Positions 1-7,323 of a stretch of 31,932 nucleotides of DNA are shown in pieces. The DNA is from JBAPUB01 sp049282455 (GTDB taxonomy: Bacteria > Actinomycetota > Actinomycetes > JAHEKZ01): contig JBAPUB010000103.1 in NCBI GenBank assembly GCA_049282455.1, positions 1-31,932 of the forward strand. The letters run 5' to 3'. The position numbers and the translations under genes are program-made. The notes below the pieces were generated by a model, which ran no database searches, was not told the origin of the DNA, and saw nothing but the letters and a program-made list of their open reading frames with translations. How positions within the stretch are numbered: the first letter of the stretch is position 1; every line of letters starts with the position of its first letter.

Positions 1-621
1 GCCTACGCCGTGGCCGAGGCGATGGGCTTCAGCTCCGACCAGGTGGAGTGGACCTTCTCGCCGTTCGGCAAGCTGTTCGCTCCCGGTGACAAGAACTACG
101 ACTTCGCGCTGAACCAGATCTCCATCACCCCCGCCCGCCAACGGGCCGTGACCTTCAGCGACCCGTACTACGAGGCCGCGAATGCCGTCCTCGTGCTCAA
201 GGACAGCCCCTACGCGAGCGCTACGACGTTGGCCGAGCTCCAGGACGCCAAGATCGGGGTGCAGGCGGCCACGACGGCCCAGTTGCAGGTCGAGGCGGAC
301 ATCCAGCCGACCCAGGACCTCGCTGTCTACCCGAGCAGCTCCAACGCCTCGCAGGCGCTGAAGAACGGGCAGATCGACGCGTTCATCACCGACCTGCCGA
401 CGGCGATCTACCTGGCCCTGCCGTTCAACGTGGACGGAACCGTGGTCGGTCAGCTGCCCAAGCAGCAGTCCGCCGACACTTGGGGGCTGGTGCTGCAGAA
501 GGACAACCCGATCGTCGGCTGTGTGAACCAGGCGCTCGCCAAGATCACCGCCGACGGCACCCTCGAGGCCATCACGACCAAGTGGATGACGGACTACACG
601 AAGGCGCCAGTCCTGCAGTGA
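1..621 (+). CDS. Amino-acid ABC transporter substrate-binding protein (5' truncated)
   Basis: Open from the first base of the window to TGA at 619-621, so the signal peptide and N-terminal lobe are missing. The 206 visible residues read as the C-terminal two thirds of a family 3 (SBP_bac_3) solute-binding protein. They include a segment resembling the hinge after the first lobe (NQISITPARQRAVTFSDPYY), the second-lobe opening (LQDAKIGVQAATTAQ) and a final helix ending in a typical TKWMTDY tail. The family captures polar amino acids outside the membrane and delivers them to the permease. The permease and ATPase follow in the same direction, which supports the role. The substrate cannot be read from this fragment. 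Confidence 0.93.
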   Translation, partial: AYAVAEAMGFSSDQVEWTFSPFGKLFAPGDKNYDFALNQISITPARQRAVTFSDPYYEAANAVLVLKDSPYASATTLAELQDAKIGVQAATTAQLQVEADIQPTQDLAVYPSSSNASQALKNGQIDAFITDLPTAIYLALPFNVDGTVVGQLPKQQSADTWGLVLQKDNPIVGCVNQALAKITADGTLEAITTKWMTDYTKAPVLQ

Positions 622-661
622 CCGCTGCTCCACCAACGGGACCTGTGGTGAAGCGGTGACC

Positions 662-1510
662 ATGTCGGACCAGCCGGTCATTGATCCGGCACGTCAGGCA
701 GCCGTCGCAAGCCGCCGACGCCGCGATCTGACCATCGCGTCGGTCAGCACACTGGTGTTCTTCGTGGTCGTCACCCTGGTGATCGTCAGGTCCCCGGGTT
801 GGCCCGCCGTGCAGCAGTCGTTCTTCAGCTCGGTGGATGCCGCGCGGGTGTGGCCAGCGCTGGTCAAAGGGTTCCGCATCACCCTGCTCCTGTTCCTCAC
901 AGCAGAGCCGGTCATCTTGGTGATCGCGATGCTGCTCGCCGTACTCCGCGGACTGCGGGCGCCCATCTTCGCCCCGCTGCGGATCGTCGCGATCCTCTAC
1001 ACCGACCTGATCCGTGGTATTCCGACGATCCTGCTCGTGATCCTGTTCGGCTTCGGGATCCCAGCGCTCAACCTGCAGGGAGTCACCAACTCGGAGCTCT
1101 TTTGGGGCTGGGCGGCACTGGTCGTCTCGTACTCCGCCTACGTTGCGGAGGTGTTTCGCGCGGGGCTCGAGTCGGTTCACCCCAGCCAGGTCGCTGCCGC
1201 CCGGGCGCTAGGGCTGAGCCACGCGCAGAGCCTGCGGTATGTCGTGCTGCCCCAGGCGGTGCGCCGGGTGGTCCCCCCGCTGCTCAACGACTTCATCTCG
1301 TTGCAGAAAGACACGGCACTGGTCTCGCTCCTGGGTGTGGTCGAGCTGCTCAATGCCGCGTCTATCGACCAGCAGCTGTTCTTCAACAACACCTCTCTCG
1401 TCTTCGCTGCTGTCTTCTTCATCGCCCTCACGGTGCCGCTGGCCCGGTACACCGACTGGATCTCTGCCCGTCAGCGGGCACGCCAGCAGGGCGTCGGGGG
1501 GACTCTGTGA
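662..1510 (+). CDS. Polar amino-acid ABC transporter permease
   Basis: About 282 residues of a HisM/GlnP-type inner-membrane permease. Strong hydrophobic segments begin with ASVSTLVFFVVVTLVIV near the N-terminus. The C-terminal half carries the cytoplasmic EAA-like loop that docks on the ATPase (ARALGLSHAQSLRYVVLPQA, then a segment with LLNDFISLQKDTALVS). ATG at 662 is chosen; an in-frame GTG at 656 is equally possible because neither has a clear ribosome-binding site. Its stop (1508-1510) overlaps the GTG start of the ATPase, so the two are translationally coupled. With the flanking genes it forms one importer. Slightly longer than typical GlnP-type permeases because of the N-terminal extension. 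Confidence 0.93.
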   Translation: MSDQPVIDPARQAAVASRRRRDLTIASVSTLVFFVVVTLVIVRSPGWPAVQQSFFSSVDAARVWPALVKGFRITLLLFLTAEPVILVIAMLLAVLRGLRAPIFAPLRIVAILYTDLIRGIPTILLVILFGFGIPALNLQGVTNSELFWGWAALVVSYSAYVAEVFRAGLESVHPSQVAAARALGLSHAQSLRYVVLPQAVRRVVPPLLNDFISLQKDTALVSLLGVVELLNAASIDQQLFFNNTSLVFAAVFFIALTVPLARYTDWISARQRARQQGVGGTL

Positions 1511-2268
1511 GTGAAGAGACCGGCGCCTCCCGACTGCGGGTCGACAACGTCTTCAAGTCCTTCGGGGAGAACCAGGTCCTGCGCGGGATGTCCCTGGACG
1601 TCGACGACCACGAGGTGGTGGCACTCATCGGGCCATCGGGATGCGGCAAGTCGACGATGCTGCGGTGCATCGACATGCTCGAACCGATCGACTCCGGCGC
1701 TGTGCTGCTGGACGGCGTCGACGTGTCGTGGCCCGGCTACGACACCAACCAGGTGCGGCGCAGCATCGGAATCGTCTTCCAGTCGTTCAACCTCTTCCCC
1801 CACATGTCCGTGCTCCAGAACATCACCCTTTCACCACGCAAGGTTCTGGGCCGCAGCAAGGCCGACGCAGAGCAGCAGGCGATGGCCCTGCTGGAACGCT
1901 TCGACCTCGCCGACAAAGCTGCTGACTACCCCGACAGCCTCTCAGGAGGTCAGCAGCAGCGCGCCGCCATCGTGCGCGCCCTGGCGATGGACCCGTCGAT
2001 CATGCTGTTCGACGAGATCACCTCGGCCCTGGACCCCGAGCTCGTCGGCGAGGTGCTCGACGTCATCCGCGAGCTGAAGGACGCCGGGCTGACGATGGTC
2101 ATGGCGACCCACGAGATGGGGTTCGCCCGGGAGATCGCCACCCGGGTGGCGTTCCTCGCCGAGGGCCAGGTCGCCGAGATCGCCCCTCCCGAGCAGCTGT
2201 TCAGCAATCCGCTGCAGCCCCGCACGCAGCAGTTCCTCGCCCGCGTGACCGACGCTCGTCGCCTCTGA
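1507..2268 (+). CDS. Polar amino-acid ABC transporter ATP-binding protein
   Basis: 253-residue ATPase of the GlnQ/HisP type, powering the importer encoded just upstream. All nucleotide-binding motifs are visible: Walker A GPSGCGKST (residues 42-50), Q-loop Gln92, signature LSGGQQQ (145-151), Walker B IMLFDE (165-170) and H-loop His202 in MATHEMGF. The GTG at 1507 is chosen because it overlaps the permease stop as GTGA and places the first beta strand (LRVDNVFKSFG) normally. A much longer open frame extends upstream from 799, but that part is a shadow of the permease gene. Ends 59 bases before the IclR-type regulator. Confidence 0.95.
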   Translation: MSEETGASRLRVDNVFKSFGENQVLRGMSLDVDDHEVVALIGPSGCGKSTMLRCIDMLEPIDSGAVLLDGVDVSWPGYDTNQVRRSIGIVFQSFNLFPHMSVLQNITLSPRKVLGRSKADAEQQAMALLERFDLADKAADYPDSLSGGQQQRAAIVRALAMDPSIMLFDEITSALDPELVGEVLDVIRELKDAGLTMVMATHEMGFAREIATRVAFLAEGQVAEIAPPEQLFSNPLQPRTQQFLARVTDARRL

Positions 2269-2327
2269 CCGTCGGCTGGCGCTGTCGGGTCATGGCGGAG
2301 GGGCCATTCGTCTGACACGGTGAGGAC

Positions 2328-2975
2328 ATGGCGCGTGAGACCTCGCAGACGCTCGATCGCGGGCTCACGGTGCTCGAGCTGCTCGGGCGACGCCCCGACG
2401 GCATGACTGTCAACGAGCTGGCCAACGCCCTCGGTGTCGGCCGGACCGTCGTCTACCGCTTGGTCGCAACGCTGGAGGACCACGCCCTGGTCCGTCGCGA
2501 CTCCGAGGGGAAGGTCCGGCTGTGGCTGGGAGTCGTCCCGCTGGCCCGCGCCGTCCAGCCGCTGCTGCGGGGCACGGCGCTCCCGGTCCTGCGGCGGCTC
2601 GCCGACGACGTCGGGGCCACGGCCCACCTGACCGTCGCCGACGGCGCCGAGTCGCTGGCGGTGGCGGTCGTCGAGCCCGCCCGCAGCGACCTGCACGTGG
2701 CCTACCGCGAAGGCGCGCGCCATCCGATGGACAAGGGGGCTGCAGGGCGCGCCCTGTTGCGCCTGCGCGAAGGGAACCCGGGACTGGTCGCGAGTGTTGG
2801 GGAGCTCCAGTCGGGTGCGCACGGGATCGCTGCACCGGTGATGGGGGTTCCTGGGGTCGAGGCGAGTGTCGGCGTGGTCGTGCTCGGCCCACTGGACCCA
2901 GCCGTCGTCGGCCCGATGGTCCTGGCTGCGGCTGCGGACCTGGCGCTGCTACTGGCCCCGCGCGCTCGCGGTTGA
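2328..2975 (+). CDS. IclR-family transcriptional regulator
   Basis: 215 residues. Residues about 5-65 form the IclR winged helix-turn-helix (TLDRGLTVLELLG, then MTVNELANALGVGRTVVYRL), which binds DNA as a dimer. The rest resembles the IclR effector domain (HLTVADGAESLAVAVVEPA, then HPMDKGAAGRALL and GIAAPVMG). It is shorter than the usual 250 residues because the C-terminal part of the effector domain is reduced. It lies between an amino-acid importer and the tyrosine-catabolism genes. IclR proteins often control aromatic catabolism, so homogentisate genes or the importer are plausible targets, but no operator was identified. Its 3' end overlaps the convergent AsnC gene by 27 bases. Confidence 0.88.
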   Translation: MARETSQTLDRGLTVLELLGRRPDGMTVNELANALGVGRTVVYRLVATLEDHALVRRDSEGKVRLWLGVVPLARAVQPLLRGTALPVLRRLADDVGATAHLTVADGAESLAVAVVEPARSDLHVAYREGARHPMDKGAAGRALLRLREGNPGLVASVGELQSGAHGIAAPVMGVPGVEASVGVVVLGPLDPAVVGPMVLAAAADLALLLAPRARG

Positions 2976-3437
2976 CCTCACGAGCGGCATCGTCCGGTAG
3001 CCGACACCGTTGGCCAACGCGATGACTGTGCTGCACCGCAGCACTCCACGGACCGCGAGCACCTCGTCGATGACCCGCTGCAGGTCGGTGTTGGTCCTGG
3101 CGACGAGCCGGACCAGCATGTCGCCGGGTCCGGTGACGGTGTGAACCTCGAGCACCTCCGGGATCTGCGACAGCGCGGTCTCGATCTGGGCGTGTGACCC
3201 CTGTCTGATCTCCAGCGTGACGAAGGCGGCGACGGCGAAGCCCAGCGCGATCGGGTCGACGTCGGGACCCCACCCACGCACCACCCCGCGGTCGCTGAGC
3301 CGGTCGAGCCGCGCCTGGACCGTCCCTCGGGCCACACCGAGCCTTCGCGAGGCCTCGAGGACTCCCACCCGGGGGTCGTCGGCGAACAGCTGCAGGATCT
3401 GGGCGTCCAGCGGGTCGACGCTGCGGTCGTGGGCCAT
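2949..3437 (-). CDS. AsnC/Lrp-family transcriptional regulator
   Basis: 162 residues. An N-terminal helix-turn-helix (VDPLDAQILQLFADDPRVG, then ASRRLGVARGTVQARLDRL, residues about 8-47) is followed by the RAM ligand-binding domain (VTLEIRQGS, VHTVTGPGDMLVRLVART, residues about 70-140). ATG at 3437 is chosen: a longer open frame upstream runs through the promoter region, while the chosen start has a -10-like TACAGT exactly 6 bases before it and begins the family normally. It is divergent from hppD, 92 bases away. Such regulators sense amino acids, and the position suggests it controls 4-hydroxyphenylpyruvate dioxygenase in response to tyrosine or phenylalanine (inference). A palindrome overlaps its own promoter, suggesting autoregulation. 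Confidence 0.92.
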   Translation of the reverse strand: MAHDRSVDPLDAQILQLFADDPRVGVLEASRRLGVARGTVQARLDRLSDRGVVRGWGPDVDPIALGFAVAAFVTLEIRQGSHAQIETALSQIPEVLEVHTVTGPGDMLVRLVARTNTDLQRVIDEVLAVRGVLRCSTVIALANGVGYRTMPLVRSTASARGQ

Positions 3438-3443
3438 GACAGC

Positions 3444-3449
3444 ACTGTA
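3444..3449 (-). promoter_or_regulatory. Leaderless-type -10 (TACAGT) of the AsnC/Lrp gene
   Basis: On the minus strand TACAGT is followed by 6 bases and then the ATG at 3437, so transcription would begin at or next to the start codon. No convincing -35 was seen. The hexamer lies inside or at the edge of the palindrome at 3445-3461. Confidence 0.5.
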
Positions 3450-3461
3450 CAGATTGTCCAG
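3445..3461. promoter_or_regulatory. Candidate AsnC/Lrp operator palindrome
   Basis: CTGTACAGATTGTCCAG: two 7-base arms (CTGTACA and the complement of TGTCCAG) match at 6 of 7 positions around a 3-base centre. Size and TGTACA-type arms resemble AsnC/Lrp sites. It covers the -10 region of the AsnC gene, which would give autorepression, and could also act on hppD about 70 bases away. Binding by this protein is inference. Confidence 0.5.
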
Positions 3462-3478
3462 CAGGGGCTGGTGTCGTT

Positions 3479-3509
3479 GCGCATCCTTACCAGCCAGGTC
3501 ACGATGCGC
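3479..3509. repeat. Inverted repeat upstream of hppD
   Basis: GCGCATC (3479-3485) and GATGCGC (3503-3509) are perfect 7-base inverted arms separated by 17 bases, just upstream of the hppD ribosome-binding site AGGAGG (3519-3524). It may be a second operator or an mRNA hairpin; sequence alone does not decide. Confidence 0.35.
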
Positions 3510-3529
3510 CCACCACCCAGGAGGAGCCC

Positions 3530-4684
3530 ATGACGCCACCGACGGCACAGACGGCACAGACCGCCCCGGGGTCCCCCGTGGTTCAGTCCGACGCCTTTCC
3601 GATCAAGGGCATGGACTACGTCCAGCTCGCCGTCGGAAACGCCAAGCAAGCGGCCCACTTCTACTCCACGGCGTTCGGGATGCGACGCATCGCCTACCGA
3701 GGGCCGGAGAACGGCTCGCGCGACTTCGCCGAGCATGTCCTCTCGTCGGGGGCTGCGGTCTTCGTCCTGACCGGCGAGACCCACGCAGGGACTCGCGTCG
3801 GCGAGCGCGTGGCCGAGCACGGCGACGGGATCGTCGACCTGGCGCTGCGGGTGCCCGACGTCGACAAGGCCTACGCGCACGCCGTGGAACGTGGGGCGAA
3901 CGGACTGGTCGAGCCACACACCGTCTCTGACGCCGACGGCGAGGTCCGTCTGGCCAGCATCGCGACCTATGGCGACACCCGGCACACCCTTGTCGACCGT
4001 TCGCGGTACACCGGCCCGTTCCTGCCGGGATTCGACGCTGCGGAGCCGATCGTTGCCGAGCCGCCCAAGCGGTTCTTCAGCGCCATCGACCACTGCGTGG
4101 GGAACGTCGAGCTCGGCCAGATGGACACCTGGGTCGACTTCTACCACCGGGTCATGGGCTTCACCAACATGAAGGAGTTCGTCGGCGACGACATCGCCAC
4201 CGAGTACTCCGCACTCATGAGCAAGGTCGTCGCCGACGGCACGCGCAAGGTGAAGTTCCCGATCAACGAGCCTGCGATCAGCAAGAAGAAGAGCCAGATC
4301 GACGAGTACCTCGAGTTCTACGGTGGTCCTGGGGTGCAGCACGTCGCCCTGAACACCAACGACATCCTCTACACGGTCGACGCCATGCGAGCCGCCGGCG
4401 TCGAGTTCCTCGAGACGCCCGACTCCTACTACGACGACCCAGAGCTTCGCGCTCGGATCGGCGAGGTACGGGCCCCGATCGACGAGCTGAAGCGCCGCCG
4501 TATCCTGGTCGACCGGGACGAGGACGGCTACCTGCTCCAGATCTTCACCAAGCCGGTCTCGGACCGCCCAACGGTGTTCTTCGAGCTCATCGAACGACAT
4601 GGTTCGCTGGGGTTCGGCAAAGGCAACTTCAAGGCGTTGTTCGAGGCGATCGAGCGTGAGCAGGAGCGTCGCGGCAACCTCTGA
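3530..4684 (+). CDS. hppD: 4-hydroxyphenylpyruvate dioxygenase
   Basis: 384 residues, normal length for the bacterial enzyme (EC 1.13.11.27). It converts 4-hydroxyphenylpyruvate to homogentisate, the second step of tyrosine breakdown, in the cytoplasm. Two vicinal-oxygen-chelate domains are visible (about 25-160 and 180-350). The Fe(II) facial triad can be placed at His188 (AIDHCVGNV), His271 (GPGVQHVAL) and Glu352 (FFELIER). The conserved C-terminal GFGKGNFKALFEAIEREQ closes the active site. The ATG at 3530 has AGGAGG 5 bases upstream. Divergent from an AsnC/Lrp gene that probably regulates it. The next gene (M1 peptidase) follows after 13 bases, and fahA and hmgA lie downstream. Confidence 0.98.
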   Translation: MTPPTAQTAQTAPGSPVVQSDAFPIKGMDYVQLAVGNAKQAAHFYSTAFGMRRIAYRGPENGSRDFAEHVLSSGAAVFVLTGETHAGTRVGERVAEHGDGIVDLALRVPDVDKAYAHAVERGANGLVEPHTVSDADGEVRLASIATYGDTRHTLVDRSRYTGPFLPGFDAAEPIVAEPPKRFFSAIDHCVGNVELGQMDTWVDFYHRVMGFTNMKEFVGDDIATEYSALMSKVVADGTRKVKFPINEPAISKKKSQIDEYLEFYGGPGVQHVALNTNDILYTVDAMRAAGVEFLETPDSYYDDPELRARIGEVRAPIDELKRRRILVDRDEDGYLLQIFTKPVSDRPTVFFELIERHGSLGFGKGNFKALFEAIEREQERRGNL

Positions 4685-4697
4685 GACGGGGAGAGGC

Positions 4698-6113
4698 ATG
4701 CGACGTCGGCTGCTCGCCACGCTGTCCGGCGTGGTCGCACTCACTGCTGCAATCACGGGGGCGCTGCCGGCCGCCGCGATCGTCGCGCCCTCCCCGGGTG
4801 CGGCGGGGGTCGGTGACCCGTACACACCCAAACAGGGGAACGGCGGCTACCAGGTCCGCCACTACGACCTCGCGGTCCGGTTCGCGCCGTCGACCGACGT
4901 CCTCACCGGAACCGCAACGGTGAGGGCCACGGCGCAGCAGTCGCTGTCGAGGTTCGACCTGGACCTGCGCGGGCTTGCCGTCGCGTCGGTGACCGTCGAC
5001 GGCGCAACGGCAACCTACGTGCACTCCGGCGGCGAGCTGGTGATCACGCCGGCGAAGGCGCTGGTCCGCGGACACCACTTCGTCGTCCGCGTGGTCTACC
5101 ACGGCAAGCCGACCCACCAGTCGTCCCCCTCGTTGGGCAAGAACGGCTGGTTCAACACCGACGACGGTGCCCTGGTGGTGGGCCAGCCCCTCGCTGGGTC
5201 GTTCTGGTTCCCGGTGAACGAGCACCCCTCCGACAAGGCGACCTACCGGATGGCGTTCACGGTTCCCCCGGGGGTCCGCGCGGTGAGCAACGGCGTCGAA
5301 GGTGCCGTGACCACGGGCGGCGACGGCTGGTCCACGTACCGATGGTCGCTGCAGCACCCAGCGGCGTCGTACCTCGTGACTGTGGCCATCGGCAAGTGGC
5401 GTATCCACCGGTCGACCCTCGCCGACGGCACGCCGGTACTGACAGCGGTCGACGCCTCGCTGCCCACACACATCGACCGACAGCTCTCGCGCACCGGCGA
5501 GGTCATCCGCTTCATGCAGAAGCGGTTCGGTGCCTACCCGTTCGAAGCGGCGGGAGCCATCGTCGACAACCTCTCGCTCGGCTTCGCCCTGGAGACCCAG
5601 ACCCGCCCGGTCTACTCCAAGGCCTTCTTCCCGAAGGGGGTCGACGGCAGCTACGTCGTCGCGCACGAGCTGGCCCACCAGTGGTTCGGCGACAGCGTGG
5701 CGCTGAAGCGCTGGCGTGACATCTGGCTCAACGAGGGGTTCGCGACCTGGGCCGAGTACCTGTGGAGCGCCCATCGCCAAGGGACCCCTGTCGAGACCCT
5801 GTTCCGCCGTGACTACCGCTCATACGGCCCGGACGCCGGGTTCTGGAACCTGCACATCGGTGACCCCGGAATCGGCCGACTGTTCGCCTGGCCGGTCTAC
5901 GACCGCGGCGGCATGACCCTGCAGGCGCTGCGGGACACGATCGGCGCTGCGGCGTTCGACCGTACTCTTCGCACGTGGTACCGCGACCACCGTGACCGGA
6001 ACGGGACGACACCGCAGTTCGTCAAGCTCGCCGAGCATGTGTCCGGTCAGTCGTTGCACCGGTTCTTCGACCGCTGGCTGTTCACGTCTGGTCGGCCGCG
6101 CTGGCCGCGCTGA
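4698..6113 (+). CDS. Secreted M1-family (gluzincin) metallopeptidase
   Basis: 471 residues. The N-terminus is a signal peptide (MRRRLLATLSGVVALTAAIT, cleavage near ALPAAA). An aminopeptidase-N-like beta domain (about 50-235) precedes the catalytic domain. Zinc site: HELAHQWF at 323-330 (His323, Glu324, His327) with third ligand Glu346 in WLNEGFATWAEY; catalytic Tyr401 in VYDRGGM. The exopeptidase GAMEN motif is replaced by GFALET (295-300), keeping Glu299. The protein stops after the catalytic domain and lacks the large C-terminal helical domain of PepN, as in short actinobacterial secreted M1 enzymes. ATG 4698 is chosen for the signal peptide and the GAGAGG upstream. Overlaps convergent fahA by 32 bases. 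It could supply amino acids from extracellular peptides. Confidence 0.93.
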   Translation: MRRRLLATLSGVVALTAAITGALPAAAIVAPSPGAAGVGDPYTPKQGNGGYQVRHYDLAVRFAPSTDVLTGTATVRATAQQSLSRFDLDLRGLAVASVTVDGATATYVHSGGELVITPAKALVRGHHFVVRVVYHGKPTHQSSPSLGKNGWFNTDDGALVVGQPLAGSFWFPVNEHPSDKATYRMAFTVPPGVRAVSNGVEGAVTTGGDGWSTYRWSLQHPAASYLVTVAIGKWRIHRSTLADGTPVLTAVDASLPTHIDRQLSRTGEVIRFMQKRFGAYPFEAAGAIVDNLSLGFALETQTRPVYSKAFFPKGVDGSYVVAHELAHQWFGDSVALKRWRDIWLNEGFATWAEYLWSAHRQGTPVETLFRRDYRSYGPDAGFWNLHIGDPGIGRLFAWPVYDRGGMTLQALRDTIGAAAFDRTLRTWYRDHRDRNGTTPQFVKLAEHVSGQSLHRFFDRWLFTSGRPRWPR

Positions 6114-7323
6114 TCTGCCCGGACACCGGTCCGAAGCCGATCCGCGACCCGTCCAGCCCCGGGGCCCAGGCGCTGATGCTCACGGTGTCGCCGTCGTCCA
6201 GGAACGTGCGCGTCGTGCCGTCGTCCAGCGTGATCGGATCGCTCCCGCCCCACGACAGCTCGAGCAACGAGCCACGTTCCTCGCGGGCGGGTCCGGTCAC
6301 GGTTCCGGAGGCGAAGAGGTCGCCAGTGCGCAACGAGGCGCCGTTCACGGTCATGTGTGCGAGCTGTTGTCCCGGCGTCCAGTACTGGGTGCGAAACGGA
6401 GGCCTCGACACGACCGTGTTGTTGAGCCGCACCTCGAGCGCGAGGTCGAGCGACCAGGGGTCGTCGTCTCGCAGGTAGCCGAACACCTCAGGATCTTGGG
6501 CAGGTGGCCCGACCCGGGCGGCTTCGAGCGCCTCGAGTGTGACGACCCACGGTGAGATCGACGTCGCGAACGACTTGCCCAGGAACGGCCCGAGCGGCTG
6601 GTACTCCCAGGCCTGGATGTCGCGCGCGGACCAGTCATTGAGGAGGACGACGCCGAACACGTGGTCGAGCAGAGCTGTGGGTGTGACCGAGGAGCCGAGC
6701 GTGGTCGGTGTGCCGACCACGAACCCGACCTCTGCCTCGATGTCCAGCCGCGTCGACGGACCGAACGAAGGCACTTCGGCGTTGCGCGGCTTGCGCTGGC
6801 CCCGGGGGCGGACGACCGGGGTGCCGGACACGACGACGGTTCCGGCGCGCCCGTGGTATCCGATCGGTAGGTGCTTCCAGTTCTCCGGCAGAGCCGGCGC
6901 GTCCGGGCGGAAGATCGCACCAACGTTGAGTGCGTGCTGCTCCGACGAGTAGAAGTCGACGTAGTCAGCCACGTCGAACGGCAGGTGGTTGACCAGGCTG
7001 TCGCGTGCCCGGAACATCGGCGACAGCGACTGCTGGTACTGGTCGTCTCCCAGCAGCTCGACCAGGCGCAGCCGCACCTGTGACCACACGGGCCTGCCTC
7101 GCGCGAGCAGCGGGTTCAGGGTGGAAGCGCCCAACACCGATCGTGCGTCGGTGACGACATCGTCGAACAGCCCCAGCTCGGCGACCGCGGCGAGGTCGAG
7201 AGCGTGGTCGCCGAGCGCGACGGCCAGCCGGCGCGCACCGTCCGGGCCCGAGACGACGCCGTAGGGAAGGTTCTGGACGGGGAACGGTGAATCGTCGGGG
7301 ACCGACCACCAGGTTGACGTCAT
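6082..7323 (-). CDS. fahA: Fumarylacetoacetase
   Basis: 413 residues, full length for EC 3.7.1.2, which splits fumarylacetoacetate to fumarate and acetoacetate, the last step of tyrosine catabolism. Against the mouse enzyme numbering I remember, every key residue is present at a constant offset of three: metal ligands Asp123, Glu196, Glu198 and Asp230, catalytic His130 (DFYSSEQHA) and Lys250. The N-terminal SH3-like domain opens with SPFPVQNLPYGV. The ATG at 7323 overlaps the stop of the unknown upstream gene as ATGA, so both are on one mRNA. The 3' end overlaps the M1 peptidase gene. Confidence 0.97.
   Translation of the reverse strand: MTSTWWSVPDDSPFPVQNLPYGVVSGPDGARRLAVALGDHALDLAAVAELGLFDDVVTDARSVLGASTLNPLLARGRPVWSQVRLRLVELLGDDQYQQSLSPMFRARDSLVNHLPFDVADYVDFYSSEQHALNVGAIFRPDAPALPENWKHLPIGYHGRAGTVVVSGTPVVRPRGQRKPRNAEVPSFGPSTRLDIEAEVGFVVGTPTTLGSSVTPTALLDHVFGVVLLNDWSARDIQAWEYQPLGPFLGKSFATSISPWVVTLEALEAARVGPPAQDPEVFGYLRDDDPWSLDLALEVRLNNTVVSRPPFRTQYWTPGQQLAHMTVNGASLRTGDLFASGTVTGPAREERGSLLELSWGGSDPITLDDGTTRTFLDDGDTVSISAWAPGLDGSRIGFGPVSGQISAASAADQT

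Noticed and set aside
799..1506. Long upstream extension of the ABC ATPase frame
   Set aside because: It lies within the permease gene in another frame and has Arg/Gly/Ala low-complexity translation; the ATPase begins naturally at the GTG of 1507.
2294..2310. Short inverted repeat ATGGC/GCCAT upstream of the IclR gene as an operator or terminator
   Set aside because: Only 5-base arms with a 6-base loop and no T-run; too likely by chance.
2978..4831. 617-codon open frame on the minus strand across hppD and the AsnC gene
   Set aside because: Antisense to HppD, whose active-site residues are intact; the translation is Arg/Val/Asp-rich without recognisable motifs, as expected in high-G+C DNA.
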